DNA from: Roseiflexaceae bacterium | Lineage (GTDB): Bacteria; Chloroflexota; Chloroflexia; Chloroflexales; Roseiflexaceae | Direction: 5' to 3' | Assembly: GCA_947462525.1 (NCBI GenBank) | Contig: CANHPK010000002.1 | Span: 1-23,585 of the forward strand | Length of the DNA stretch: 23,585 nucleotides | Shown here: positions 1 through 9,300 of the stretch, piece after piece | How positions within the stretch are numbered: position 1 is the first letter of the stretch | How the letters are laid out: each line of letters opens with the position of its first letter | Notes under the pieces: model-generated | The model's input: only the letters and a program-made list of their open reading frames with translations | What the model was told of the DNA's origin: nothing | Database searches by the model: none | Made by a program: the position numbers and the translations under genes

Positions 1-351
1 ACCGGTTCGGGTGGCATTGCAGCAGCCGCAGAGGCCGGTGCATTCGTCATCGGCGTCGACCAGGACGAGTTTGTCACCACCTTCCAGAATGGTGCAGCAC
101 CAGGGTCAGACAAAATCATTTCGAGCGCCATGAAGCGTGTCGATCAGGCAGTGTTCTTGACCATCAAAGACGTCGTCGACGGCAAGTTCACCCCGGGCGT
201 TTCGGTCTATGACGCATCGAACGGCGGTATCGGTTTGGCATCGTTCAACAAAGCCGACGGTTCGATCTCAGCCGAAGTCAAGGCCAAAATGGAAGAAATC
301 CTCAAGGGCTTGTCGGACGGTTCCATCACCACCGGCGTAACCCTGAACTAG
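1..351 (+). CDS. BMP-family (PnrA-like) ABC transporter substrate-binding protein, C-terminal part
   Basis: The window opens inside this gene in frame 1, and 116 codons remain before the TAG at 349-351. The visible part reads TGSGGIAAAAEAGAFVIGVD and continues with QDEF, then IISSAMKRVDQAVF and VVDGKF. This is the usual C-terminal lobe of basic membrane protein (BMP) family lipoproteins: Gly-rich segment, aliphatic strand ending in GVD, then the S-A-x-K-R-V-D helix and a DGKF turn. Family members bind nucleosides or related small molecules outside the membrane and deliver them to an ABC permease/ATPase pair. The N-terminal signal and lipobox lie outside the window, so export is assumed from the family. 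A strong terminator 13 nt after the stop indicates that this is the last gene of its transcript. The exact ligand cannot be read from this fragment. Confidence 0.9.
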   Translation, partial: TGSGGIAAAAEAGAFVIGVDQDEFVTTFQNGAAPGSDKIISSAMKRVDQAVFLTIKDVVDGKFTPGVSVYDASNGGIGLASFNKADGSISAEVKAKMEEILKGLSDGSITTGVTLN

Positions 352-364
352 TCCTTTTGCTCAC

Positions 365-404
365 CCCGCGTGTGTACTCCACTGGAGTCACACGCGGGTT
401 TTTT
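365..404 (+). terminator. Rho-independent terminator of the BMP gene
   Basis: A perfect 10-bp stem (CCCGCGTGTG at 365-374 pairing with CACACGCGGG at 389-398) is extended by an inner 5-bp stem (ACTCC 376-380 with GGAGT 384-388), with one bulged T at 375 and a 3-nt loop. Six T residues (399-404) follow directly. It starts 13 nt after the BMP stop codon. On the opposite strand no U-tract follows the stem, so it should act only on plus-strand transcripts. Its right arm and T-run overlap the last codons and the TGA (388-390) of the convergent minus-strand gene. Confidence 0.93.
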
Positions 405-2904
405 GTGTTGGTACGTCCTCGCGCAGTACCCGAACGCAGTGCATCACAACCGTTGACAGGTCGTGTACGGTATGCGACGCGGCAAATACACTCGCCGCAA
501 AGCGGTGCGGTACGGGAGGAGTCTTGTGGAGCGTATAGAGATCAATGAGTTGATCCAACACCGCGCTGCGATAGAGGTGCCACTCATTGCGCAACACATC
601 GGTACGCTCACGCACCGTCTCAGCGTTCGCAGCATCTCCGTACGCACGCAGGATGCCACTAAAGATGTCAAACACCGAGAGCATGTATTTGTAGCCGCCG
701 GCAATATGGATGAACTGTATGCCACGTTCGAGATGCATTAAAGCGCCGGGCACATCGCCCAAGACGAAACAAAGCATCGCTAACCGAACATGACACTGCA
801 ATCGGTAGATGATCTGATTTGCTTCTTCGTAGTGTGAAAGCGCACGGACCAGGTCTTGCCTCGCACCGACATAATCACCTATGGCAAGATAGATTGTCCC
901 ACGCACCCGCAACGCATCGGCATACCACTCAGAAAGGCCGGCGCGCTCAAACATCGCCACACTTTCATTAACCGTGAGCAACGCATCTGTCTGTTCTCCA
1001 CCAAAATTGAGCACATCCGCACGTTGCATTAACGCACGTCCATGCCATTCAGCGCTGGCAGGATGTGAGAATTGTTGTTCGGCACTGACCAAATGGAGCA
1101 ACGCTTTTTGATACTGCGCATCTCCACCGTGGTGGATAAAATTGTACGTCGTGCCCACTTGCACCACACGCAGCTGTGCAACCGCAACGTGATCTTCACG
1201 GAGCATCGCAACATTGAGCGCCGCTTTGAAATGCACATGTGCAAGAGGAAATTGTCCATTGATGCCAAACAACTCTCCAAGAAAACGTTGCAACACATAA
1301 AAGCTCGTGTGCTCTTGCGGCAAATGCCGAAGGCAGCCCTCAACAAGAGCAATTGCCTTTGCTATGTGACCATGTCGCACAATGTACACACTCCAGCGCG
1401 AGAGCACCCCCGCAGCGCGTGCTGCTTGACCAACGTCGATGAGTAGCTGTGTCATTGCCAAAATGGTTGGAATATCATTCTGCAGATCGAGGTATTCATG
1501 TTGTAACGGTGTCAACGTATCGTGCGGCGCATCTGATTCAGACAATGCACGCGTCAGACGGTCCATTATGTCCCCACGACGTGAGTCAGGCACCATCGTT
1601 GCAAGCGTCTCGCGGACCGTGTGTTGTACCATCACGACATCGGTCATCCCTTGCAAGAGTGCAACGAACCCGCCTGATTGCAGGACGCGTAATGTCACAG
1701 TCAGTTCATATGTCGTCTGGTCGAAAAGATGCGCACTCATGGCATGGAGCAGGTGGATTGGGAGGTCAATGTCTAGACAGAGCAGTACTTCGAGGACTGC
1801 ACGGGCAGAAGCACCAAGCAATGGGAATCCTTCAGTCGAAAGATTCCGCATATCAAACGTATCCTGCAGTGTCGATGATTGGAGCATGTTCATCGTCGAA
1901 AGACGAATATGGAGGGGATTGCCTTTCGTCTGTCCTCGAATTGCTCTGACCAAGGTGTTGCTCACTGGTGGAGCGCCAAACTCGACCGCGGCGCGTTGCA
2001 CAAGAATCGCCGCAGCAGAGTCATCAGAGGTCCACGGTAGTTCGGGCAAATGCATTACGACAAAGGGGACACAGTCACTTTCACGCAGATTTGCACTCGT
2101 GGTGCAGACACACAGCAATTGTGGCAGCTCTGTGCTGAGATATCGAACCAAATGGTGTATCGTCAATTGCTCGGAATCTCGCACATTATCGATCACAATG
2201 TGTGCAGATTGATTCTGCAAGTATTGTTTGACCCGTAATGCACTTACTTGATTTTCTATGGACAACAGCTGAAGCGTCTCGCACAATGCATCATGAAACT
2301 CAGTCAGAGACCTGATTGTTCGCGCATCGAGAAAGTAAGTTGGGGCACCGCGTTCGAGTGCGAGCCGGCGCATGACTTCGACTGCTACCGCGGTCTTTCC
2401 AATACCAATCGCACCCGTAATGATGCACGATGACCGATGTCGAACATTCCTCAACAGTAGTTCAACGACACGCTCACGACCGATGACCGCCTCGTCCCAA
2501 TGCTGCATGCTCAAACCATATGCTGTTAACACGGAATTCCATATGTGACGACTCACAAAACTCCGGAAGTAGCCAACCAAACTCACGGGGACGCGCATCA
2601 CATTGACAAAATCAAGGAGCTCCTCGGCTGAAAGAATCGACACGTCGTAGCGGTAAATGATACGTATAAATGCTTGAAACGCAGGCACAGACAACGTTGT
2701 GTCACGCTCTGGGCGGGTTGTCATGCAATCATCGAATTGTGCTCGACTCATCGGAAAACCGTTTTTGGCGAGCGCAGCAACAATATCCACTACACCAATT
2801 TTGTGAGGCCTGAGCCGTGCAAGTACGAGCCGCATCAACGCGTTGATCCGCTTCTTGTCAAATACCATCATGGGCAATGCGTGCTGCTGATCTTTGTGTG
2901 TCAT
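388..2904 (-). CDS. STAND-type P-loop ATPase with C-terminal TPR-like repeats
   Basis: This gene encodes 838 residues with ATG at 2904-2902 and TGA at 390-388. The order is: a helical N-terminal region (about 15-120) in which residues 37-65 could form a helix-turn-helix; an IGRERVVELL lead-in (141-150) typical of STAND modules; Walker A GAIGIGKT (164-171); Walker B-like HIVIDNV (235-241); a CTTSAN sensor-like strand (267-272); and GNPL (328-331) in the place of the NB-ARC GxP motif. About seven helical TPR-like units follow at roughly 480-780. STAND proteins are signal-transducing switches that bind ATP, use their repeats to sense a ligand and oligomerise when activated. No recognised catalytic effector is visible, so a transcription regulator (DNA-binding N-terminus) or a defence or other sensor protein both fit. 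It is divergent from the giant secreted-protein gene across 345 bp. No clear Shine-Dalgarno precedes the ATG, but an in-frame TAA at 2961-2959 with no start codon in between excludes a longer ATG-initiated form. Confidence 0.87.
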   Translation of the reverse strand: MTHKDQQHALPMMVFDKKRINALMRLVLARLRPHKIGVVDIVAALAKNGFPMSRAQFDDCMTTRPERDTTLSVPAFQAFIRIIYRYDVSILSAEELLDFVNVMRVPVSLVGYFRSFVSRHIWNSVLTAYGLSMQHWDEAVIGRERVVELLLRNVRHRSSCIITGAIGIGKTAVAVEVMRRLALERGAPTYFLDARTIRSLTEFHDALCETLQLLSIENQVSALRVKQYLQNQSAHIVIDNVRDSEQLTIHHLVRYLSTELPQLLCVCTTSANLRESDCVPFVVMHLPELPWTSDDSAAAILVQRAAVEFGAPPVSNTLVRAIRGQTKGNPLHIRLSTMNMLQSSTLQDTFDMRNLSTEGFPLLGASARAVLEVLLCLDIDLPIHLLHAMSAHLFDQTTYELTVTLRVLQSGGFVALLQGMTDVVMVQHTVRETLATMVPDSRRGDIMDRLTRALSESDAPHDTLTPLQHEYLDLQNDIPTILAMTQLLIDVGQAARAAGVLSRWSVYIVRHGHIAKAIALVEGCLRHLPQEHTSFYVLQRFLGELFGINGQFPLAHVHFKAALNVAMLREDHVAVAQLRVVQVGTTYNFIHHGGDAQYQKALLHLVSAEQQFSHPASAEWHGRALMQRADVLNFGGEQTDALLTVNESVAMFERAGLSEWYADALRVRGTIYLAIGDYVGARQDLVRALSHYEEANQIIYRLQCHVRLAMLCFVLGDVPGALMHLERGIQFIHIAGGYKYMLSVFDIFSGILRAYGDAANAETVRERTDVLRNEWHLYRSAVLDQLIDLYTLHKTPPVPHRFAASVFAASHTVHDLSTVVMHCVRVLREDVPTQKTRV

Positions 2905-2949
2905 ATGCGGTAGCTTACGAAGAACGTTGTATGGGTAGTTTGCATCATT

Positions 2950-2966
2950 ATTTATCGATTATAAAT
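2950..2966 (-). promoter_or_regulatory. Candidate -10 element of the STAND gene inside a 6-bp inverted repeat
   Basis: Read on the minus strand, 2963-2958 is TATAAT, an exact -10 consensus, about 54 bp upstream of the STAND start codon. This would give a leader of roughly 45-50 nt. No convincing TTGACA-like -35 lies 16-18 bp upstream, but a TG lies near the -10 (2968-2967) in a roughly extended -10 arrangement. The hexamer sits in the inverted repeat ATTTAT (2950-2955) / ATAAAT (2961-2966) with a 5-nt spacer, which could be a repressor site or simply AT-rich symmetry. Confidence 0.4.
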
Positions 2967-3081
2967 CAGAATGCACGCGCGAATCCGAATGTCACCGTTC
3001 AGCCATTGCACACTTCCATTGGTAACTAAATATGCTCTCGGGCCAGACCAACACAACACCGTGTGTCACGCTCTCGGATGT

Positions 3082-3127
3082 GGCTTTTTTATAAAATCTA
3101 TCTAATTTGGGCTTTTTGTAAAAAATT
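3082..3127 (+). repeat. Imperfect direct repeat of GGC-T-tract-A-tract
   Basis: GGCTTTTTTATAAAAT (3082-3097) recurs 28 bp later as GGCTTTTTGTAAAAAAT (3110-3126). Both copies have a GGC head, a run of five or six T, a short break and a run of four to six A. They lie on the upstream side of the candidate -10 at 3129, so they could be an UP-element-like or curved-DNA activator region, or two sites for one regulator. The A/T-tract bias alone makes some similarity likely. Confidence 0.4.
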
Positions 3128-3134
3128 GTATACT
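3107..3134 (+). promoter_or_regulatory. Candidate sigma-70-like promoter of the giant-protein operon
   Basis: TATACT at 3129-3134 matches five of six positions of the -10 consensus. A weak -35 (TTGGGC, 3107-3112, matching only the leading TTG) stands 16 bp upstream. A-rich sequence fills the spacer. A start near 3141 would leave a leader of about 110 nt containing the hairpin at 3165-3185. This is inferred from sequence only. Confidence 0.38.
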
Positions 3135-3164
3135 AACAAGTACAGCACACCATTGTCCGAGCAT

Positions 3165-3185
3165 TTTCGTCGCAAATCGACGAAA
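3165..3185 (+). promoter_or_regulatory. Perfect 8-bp hairpin in the leader of the giant gene
   Basis: TTTCGTCG (3165-3172) and CGACGAAA (3178-3185) are exact reverse complements around the 5-nt loop CAAAT, 64 bp upstream of the ATG. CTTTTCC follows, which is a broken T-run. The element could be an operator, an RNA stem affecting mRNA stability, or a weak attenuator. The poor U-tract argues against an efficient terminator. Confidence 0.55.
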
Positions 3186-3249
3186 CTTTTCCGTGTATTT
3201 CACTGCTGTGCGGTTACTATCAGAATATCAATTACATTAAGGCCTCAAC

Positions 3250-3333
3250 ATGAACGCCAAACTGCATAAATCTGCTCTGCTTGTGATGTTGTGTGTCATT
3301 CTCCTGGCAATTAGTATCACGATAGTGCAAGCA
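3250..3333 (+). other. N-terminal signal peptide (residues 1-28)
   Basis: K4, H6 and K7 precede a hydrophobic core at residues 9-26, and V26-Q27-A28 followed by G29 is a good signal peptidase I site. This directs the protein to the Sec pathway. An uncleaved anchor is the alternative. Confidence 0.85.
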
Positions 3334-6300
3334 GGACAACGAACCAGTGTCGTTGACCGGATGCAACAAGCGCAAGGAATTGCAGCGTTAAGTGGGCAAT
3401 ACGAATTCCGAACAAACATTACGCAGACGAGCAACTATGCTCCATCAATAACAAACTATGGTCGACCGAGTCGCATCGACGAACTCGTGGTGACAGGCGC
3501 AATCAACGAATCGAAGCAAACGAGCAGCTTGACGGTTGCAAATCAACACGGTTTGTTGCTTGAGATTAGACACGAACAAGGGCGAACGTATTCACGCCAA
3601 CCCGGCGGAACCTGGCAAGCAGGGAACAGCCTGGCGTCCGCAGGTATCATTAACAGCCTGAACTTCATGTCTGGAATTACCCATGCCACCGTCGATGCAA
3701 AAAACGAAAACAGCTACAACTTTGATTTCAACGGTGCCGCATTTGTCGACCACTTTGCACGATTACTCAAGGCCGATGCAGCACGCGGGATTTCGTACAA
3801 TCAAGAATGGCATGCGATAGCACAATCTGCGACGTTCCGCAAAGCAACGGGCGATGGTGTCCTCGAAGTAGATGCCGACGGTCTCCCCAAAAGCCTACAC
3901 ATGGATCTGTTGATCCCTGGCGACACCAAAACAGGAGCGAGTCGTACCGCCATCCACACGACGTTTTATGCGTACGCTCGAACGGGTTTGGCGCTGCAAA
4001 AGATGCTCAATAACCCATTGCGCCTGGTCAGTCTCTGGGTGGGCAGTGATGTACCGACGGTGGGCCTTTGGATCCTACGGTTGAGCGCAGTCATTATGTT
4101 GGTTGGGCTGAGCTCCGTGATCATCGCATATCGACGGCGGTTGATGGCGCCATTGACCTTTGTCTTTATCGGAGTGCTCATCTACCAGCCCTTCAGTACG
4201 GTGCCGCGCGCGTCTGCAGCGCAACAAGCCCCCACCCCCATTGCAGGCACGCAAACCGGCAACACCACGCAAACAGCCCCACAAGTATTTAATCCCCTCG
4301 TAGCCCCCTTACTTCAACTAGGGGGCATCGTGTTGCCTTCGGCCGGAACAACAACGGTCGGTGAGAGTACAGCGGCTATCCTGCCAAATGGCCGTGCAGA
4401 CTTCAGTAGTCGAGCAGCGACTGGTGAGGTCGATACCGATTCAGACCGACTGTCGGATACAGACGAACAGGCACGGCAAACCAGCATCACCAAAAGTGAC
4501 ACAGACAACGATGGTTTGAGCGATTACGACGAGGTGCAACTTGGTACCAACCCGCTCAGTTCCGACGCAGACAAAGACACCCTGAGCGATAGTGCAGAAA
4601 TACAGCTCGGAACCAATCCCAACAGCGCGGATACGGATCTCGACGGTCTGACCGATACCGTCGAAGTACAGTTTTTTACGCAATACCCCGGCTCAGCCAA
4701 TAAGTTCTACAGTAACCCAGTTGTCGCAGACACGAACGGTGATGGACTGTACGACGGTCTAGAATGCGTCGAAAAGACCGTCACCAACACGGCACGCTGT
4801 ACGGACACCAACGGAGACGGCGTACCGAATTATGTGAGCTTCGACAATGACGGCGATAAAGTCCCAGACCAAGCGGACATATCGCCCAACGATGCCAGTG
4901 CAACCACGTACACAGACGCGAATCCATATGGGTTCAAAATCCTCAACACCACCAGAACCCCCAAACCACTCACCGTCGACATACAGATTCGTCCTGCCAA
5001 AGACGAACTGTTGTATGCAAACAATGCCATCTACGATTGGCCCACTGCAGACAAAGACGGCCAAGTCCAACGGGGCAAAACAACGACATTTGCCTCGAGC
5101 ACGGTGTTCAATGCAACGGACGCGACCGCGAGCAACGGCGACATCAAAGTCACCGCGATGCTCGAAATCCGTATTCCCATCAGTTCCGGGCAATACGGCA
5201 ACCTGCCGACCAAAGCCTGCCCCGCCGATTTGACCAATATCGTCAAGTTGAACCCTGCAGACGTAAACTCGTGTGTGGATACAAGCAAAACAAACCCATA
5301 CGGCTTGAGTATCGGCTGGAGCCGTGACACGCAAGGCAACACCAAGACAAACGAAGTGACGGTAAGCAGTCCGCTGAACCCCGATTACGACACGAGCGGA
5401 ACGATTGTCGCGTACTCGACCAAAATGTACTACCTGACCGGTGCACAAGCCTGGACAACGAACCACCAGGTGCGGTTGCAATGGCTCGTCTCTTCGATTC
5501 AGGACAGTTGCCCGGCTGACAAAGTCGAGTGCACCGACACCGAGCGGGTCGAGTTTAGCTCGCTCCTGCAAAGCTACTATGCTGACTGGAACCTCGTAGG
5601 CATGCAGGCAACAGAAAACCTTGGTGCCAAAGCTACCCTGATCTACGAAGACGCCACAAAAGCCGAAGTAACTGACGCCAGCAAACGCCGCTTGGCAATT
5701 ACGCAACTGGCAAATGTGGTCAAAAATAGTTTTGTTGACTTGCCTTTTCTCCAGATTAATGGCACCGATACGGACAAATCACTCTCGGTTTTGTTCGACA
5801 ATACGCGTAACACTGCTGCTGCTGTCGCCACGACCGCCTATGGCATCAGCAAAACTGCCACACGGGCGTCTACTTTCGAATACGACACCATGCTCCACAT
5901 GGTGGCGGTCAACACAACCGAAATACCAAAAATTCTGAATGCCTCGCTCTGCCGCAAAAACGCAAAAGCCGATGCATGTGCCGAGGCAGCGACCTATCGC
6001 GCCGCATGTGAATCCAGAACCACGATCGAATGTCGCTTGGGGATGGTGATAACGACCGAAACCACCGAACGCAACGTATCGTTGTCGTTCAGTGACAACA
6101 GCCTCAACTTTCTGGATGAAGACGCTACCATTTCACGTACGACCAATGGACTGATGTATCGGGTCAAAGGCGGCCAGTGGGTGGCAGTGACTGATTCGGC
6201 AGATGTTGCGACCGAGCTGTCGCTCGTGCAGCAGCAATTTGTGCGTGGCGCTACCCCGACAGCACTAACCGAAAAAGAGTGGAACACCCTCAACCAGACC

Positions 6301-9300
6301 CTTCTGCTCGCAACATTGACTTCGTTCGGTACGCCAGTGGCCAAGGGCTACAAAAAATCGCAGATCTCAGGAATCCTCGCCGGTGTCACCAAAGCGCGCT
6401 TCACCACTGGCATAAAGACGTTGTGGGGTGACGAAATCACCAACACGTACACAACGTATGCAACACTCATCAATAAGCAGATTCTGCAGTTCCGTCTGGC
6501 AAGTGTAGCAGGCGCTTCAAAAATGTCAGACTCTGCGACCAACATTGGAAATAGCTTCGAGGTTGCCGTCTCTGTCATCCCTGCATTAACGGAGGCAGTA
6601 GCCGATGTGACTGCAGGCTTAGCGGACATTTCCCTAAAGAGCAAAGCCAGCATTCTCGTAGCCGCCATCGCGACATTCAACGCAGCATTTAGCCTCGGAA
6701 CAACGTTTGACGCAAGCGGGACGGTAAGCCCGAAGATGCAAGCATTGTTGATAAACAGCGTGAATCTTGTTTTGGCAGTGCGCGAGACAGTCAACGCAGT
6801 CAAAGCAGTATCTGCTGCAGTGAAGGCAGCGGGCAGTCTGTCGGGCGCAATGACCAAGGCCGCCAGCACTGCGGCTACCGCGGCCAAAGCAGGAACCGCT
6901 GCGAAATTCATGAAAGTCCTCGGCCCGGTCATGATTGGGCTGGCTATTGCAGCCACCTGGGCAGTTGGGATTATCGCTGCAATCAATGCCGAGTACGGTT
7001 GGCAAAAAGGCAACGCAATCGCCGGCATGATTGGTCAGACCATTGCGATTCTGTTTGTCCTCGCACTGACGGCGATCCCGGTGGTCGGTCAAATCATTGG
7101 TGCAGTCATCGCCGTCTTGGACGCGCTTGCAGCAATCGCCTGTGCGACGTTGAGCGAAAAAGAACAACGGAGCACTGCGGGCAAATGGCTGTGTGGCGGC
7201 ATCACAGGCATCCTGGCGAATTTCTTTACGCCGTATGCCTCGAACATTGTGGTGGACCCCGATGATCCTTGGTCACGCTACATGAAGGTTGATGGTGTCA
7301 CCCCCCAAATCAAAAACCCGTCTGCCGGGTTCCGGGTGGGCAACAGCATGACCAATGGGTTGAAGGTAACCGATTATATTGAACGCATGCCGTTCCCCTC
7401 GACATGGATGGCATTGCCATGGTTTTGGCAGTGGAATCGTCAAGACACCCGGGACGCATCGTTCAACTATGCGCTCAGCCCCAACCAAATCAACATGAGT
7501 GGGTCGATTTCGACCGGCAACCAACGCGGGCTCTGGACGTGGAACACGCCGTGTGACACAAGCGTATCGACCTGTGAATATTATGTCGACGGCGAAAAGA
7601 CGTACTCTTGGCGCAAAACGGTCACCATCAACTACGATGCACCGTTCAACGCGAGTGGGATCAACTCGGCACAGCCCGATTTGTATCTTTCGACTGCGTT
7701 CAAAGTACCGCAGCAGACGTGTTTTATCATTTTTCCATTCTTGTTCCTGCCCATCCCGTTCCCTATCTGTTATATCGAGACACACACCGGCAACCCGAAG
7801 TACATCAATATCAATGAAACATCCAAAACGAAATACGATATCTTTCCGGCAACGTTCGAAGAGTTCATTGCGTTGCGTCCTGATGCACAAGGGTATACAT
7901 TTGCCTGGTCACCACTCGATGCAGTGCCAGCCTTCCCGACCTTTATCGATGCAGACAACGATGGGCTCAGTAATGCCATCGAAATCACCATGGGCAGTCG
8001 CGATAACGCATACGACAGTGATGCCGATGGGGTCGCTGATAATCGTGAAAAAGCAATCGGGACCCTTGCGGGCAATCCAGACAGTGATAATGACGGTTTG
8101 ACCGATGCCCAAGAGGCACAGTTCAAAACAGACGCCATGGCTGCCGACACCGACGGTGATGGGTTGTTGGATGGCGAAGAAGTCGTCCATATGCGCAATG
8201 GTGTAGTCAGTGGTGGTTGGGAAGTTGTCTACGCAATTGTAAATGGCGTACCCAGCACAACCTGGACGGGGTCGGATCCCAACAGTGCCGACGCAGACAA
8301 CGACGGCATCATTGACCTCCGTGAGAAAGTCCTCGGCTGGAGCCCTTATGCCAAAAACAGCGGCGAAATCCTGGCGGTCAACGGCGGCCTACGTGAAGCG
8401 CTCGCACCATTAATCCAAGTCGGCTTTGAACGCCAAGCGACCGGCGCATTTGTGGGCAACGGCAGCGCTGCAACGACCCTGCGTTGTATCGGCACATGCC
8501 CTGCACTCAACACGACCGAACGCCCAAGCAACCCTTTTGCAGTCTTTACCGGCGCACAAGGACTCAGTGCAGGCACAGGCAATCAGTCACTGTTTTCGAC
8601 CCAATTTACCTTGTCACTCTCACTCAAACCGACCGTTGCCGCCTATCAGACACTGTTTAACCAATTCGGGCATGTGGCAGTTCTCCGGACCGCAACTGGA
8701 GCGATCCGTGTCTTGCTCGAAACAACTAACGGCGCAGTAGACTTTACAACCGCACCTATCGTCCAGCTCAACCGATGGTCACACGTGGCGGTTACCTATG
8801 GCGATTCGGCATTGGTGATCTACGTCGATGGCGTCGAAGCTGCCCGCACGAAGGTGGGTACGCTCCTGCGTGACACCGTTGTCTCGGATAGCGAATTGAC
8901 CGTAGGCACGTACACCCTCAATTACGTACCAAAGTTTGTCGGTGGCATTGATGATGTCGCGGTGTATCAAATTGCATTGCGTCCGACCGAAATCGAGATG
9001 CTCAAAAACGGCACATTGCCAAACAGCAGCGACTTCGTTGTGCGGCCCGGCGATCGTGTCACCTACAGCATCAACTCGACCAACAAGCTCCTCGGTCGAA
9101 GCATGCAAGGGTTGACAACGGTAACCGGCACATCAGAGAAAAACGCTTATAGCACTGACAAAACCATTGCCATGGGTTTGGCTGCAGCGGCAACATCGTC
9201 ATTCGATGGCACGTTCGCAGTCCCGGGATCCGTCAATAACGCAAGCAGCCAATCGGTATACACCAACAGTTGTGTGTTTGCGGATAATCAGCTTTGTGTC

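Larger units (their letters stand above)
2905..3249. promoter_or_regulatory. AT-rich divergent intergenic regulatory region
   Basis: These 345 bp separate the start codons of the minus-strand STAND gene and the plus-strand giant-protein gene. The region is visibly richer in A/T than either gene, most strongly around 2941-2966 and 3085-3135. No open frame in it looks like a gene. It holds a minus-strand -10 candidate within an inverted repeat, an imperfect A/T-tract direct repeat, a plus-strand -10 candidate and a perfect leader hairpin, each listed separately. This is where transcription of both genes must start, unless the giant gene is read from further away. Confidence 0.75.

Noticed and set aside
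1439..2212. A 257-codon plus-strand open frame opposite the STAND gene
   Set aside because: The minus-strand frame carries Walker A, Walker B and TPR-like repeats. The plus-strand translation is Ser/Arg/Cys-rich noise.
3034..3077. Direct repeat GCTCTCGG at 3034-3041 and 3070-3077
   Set aside because: Eight identical bases with no flanking identity are expected about once by chance in a 345-bp region.
4759..5706. A 315-codon open frame on the minus strand
   Set aside because: It lies antisense to the TSP3 and following region. Its translation is rich in Val, Gly and Cys runs typical of reverse-complemented Asp/Asn/Thr codons. No ribosome-binding site or family is seen.
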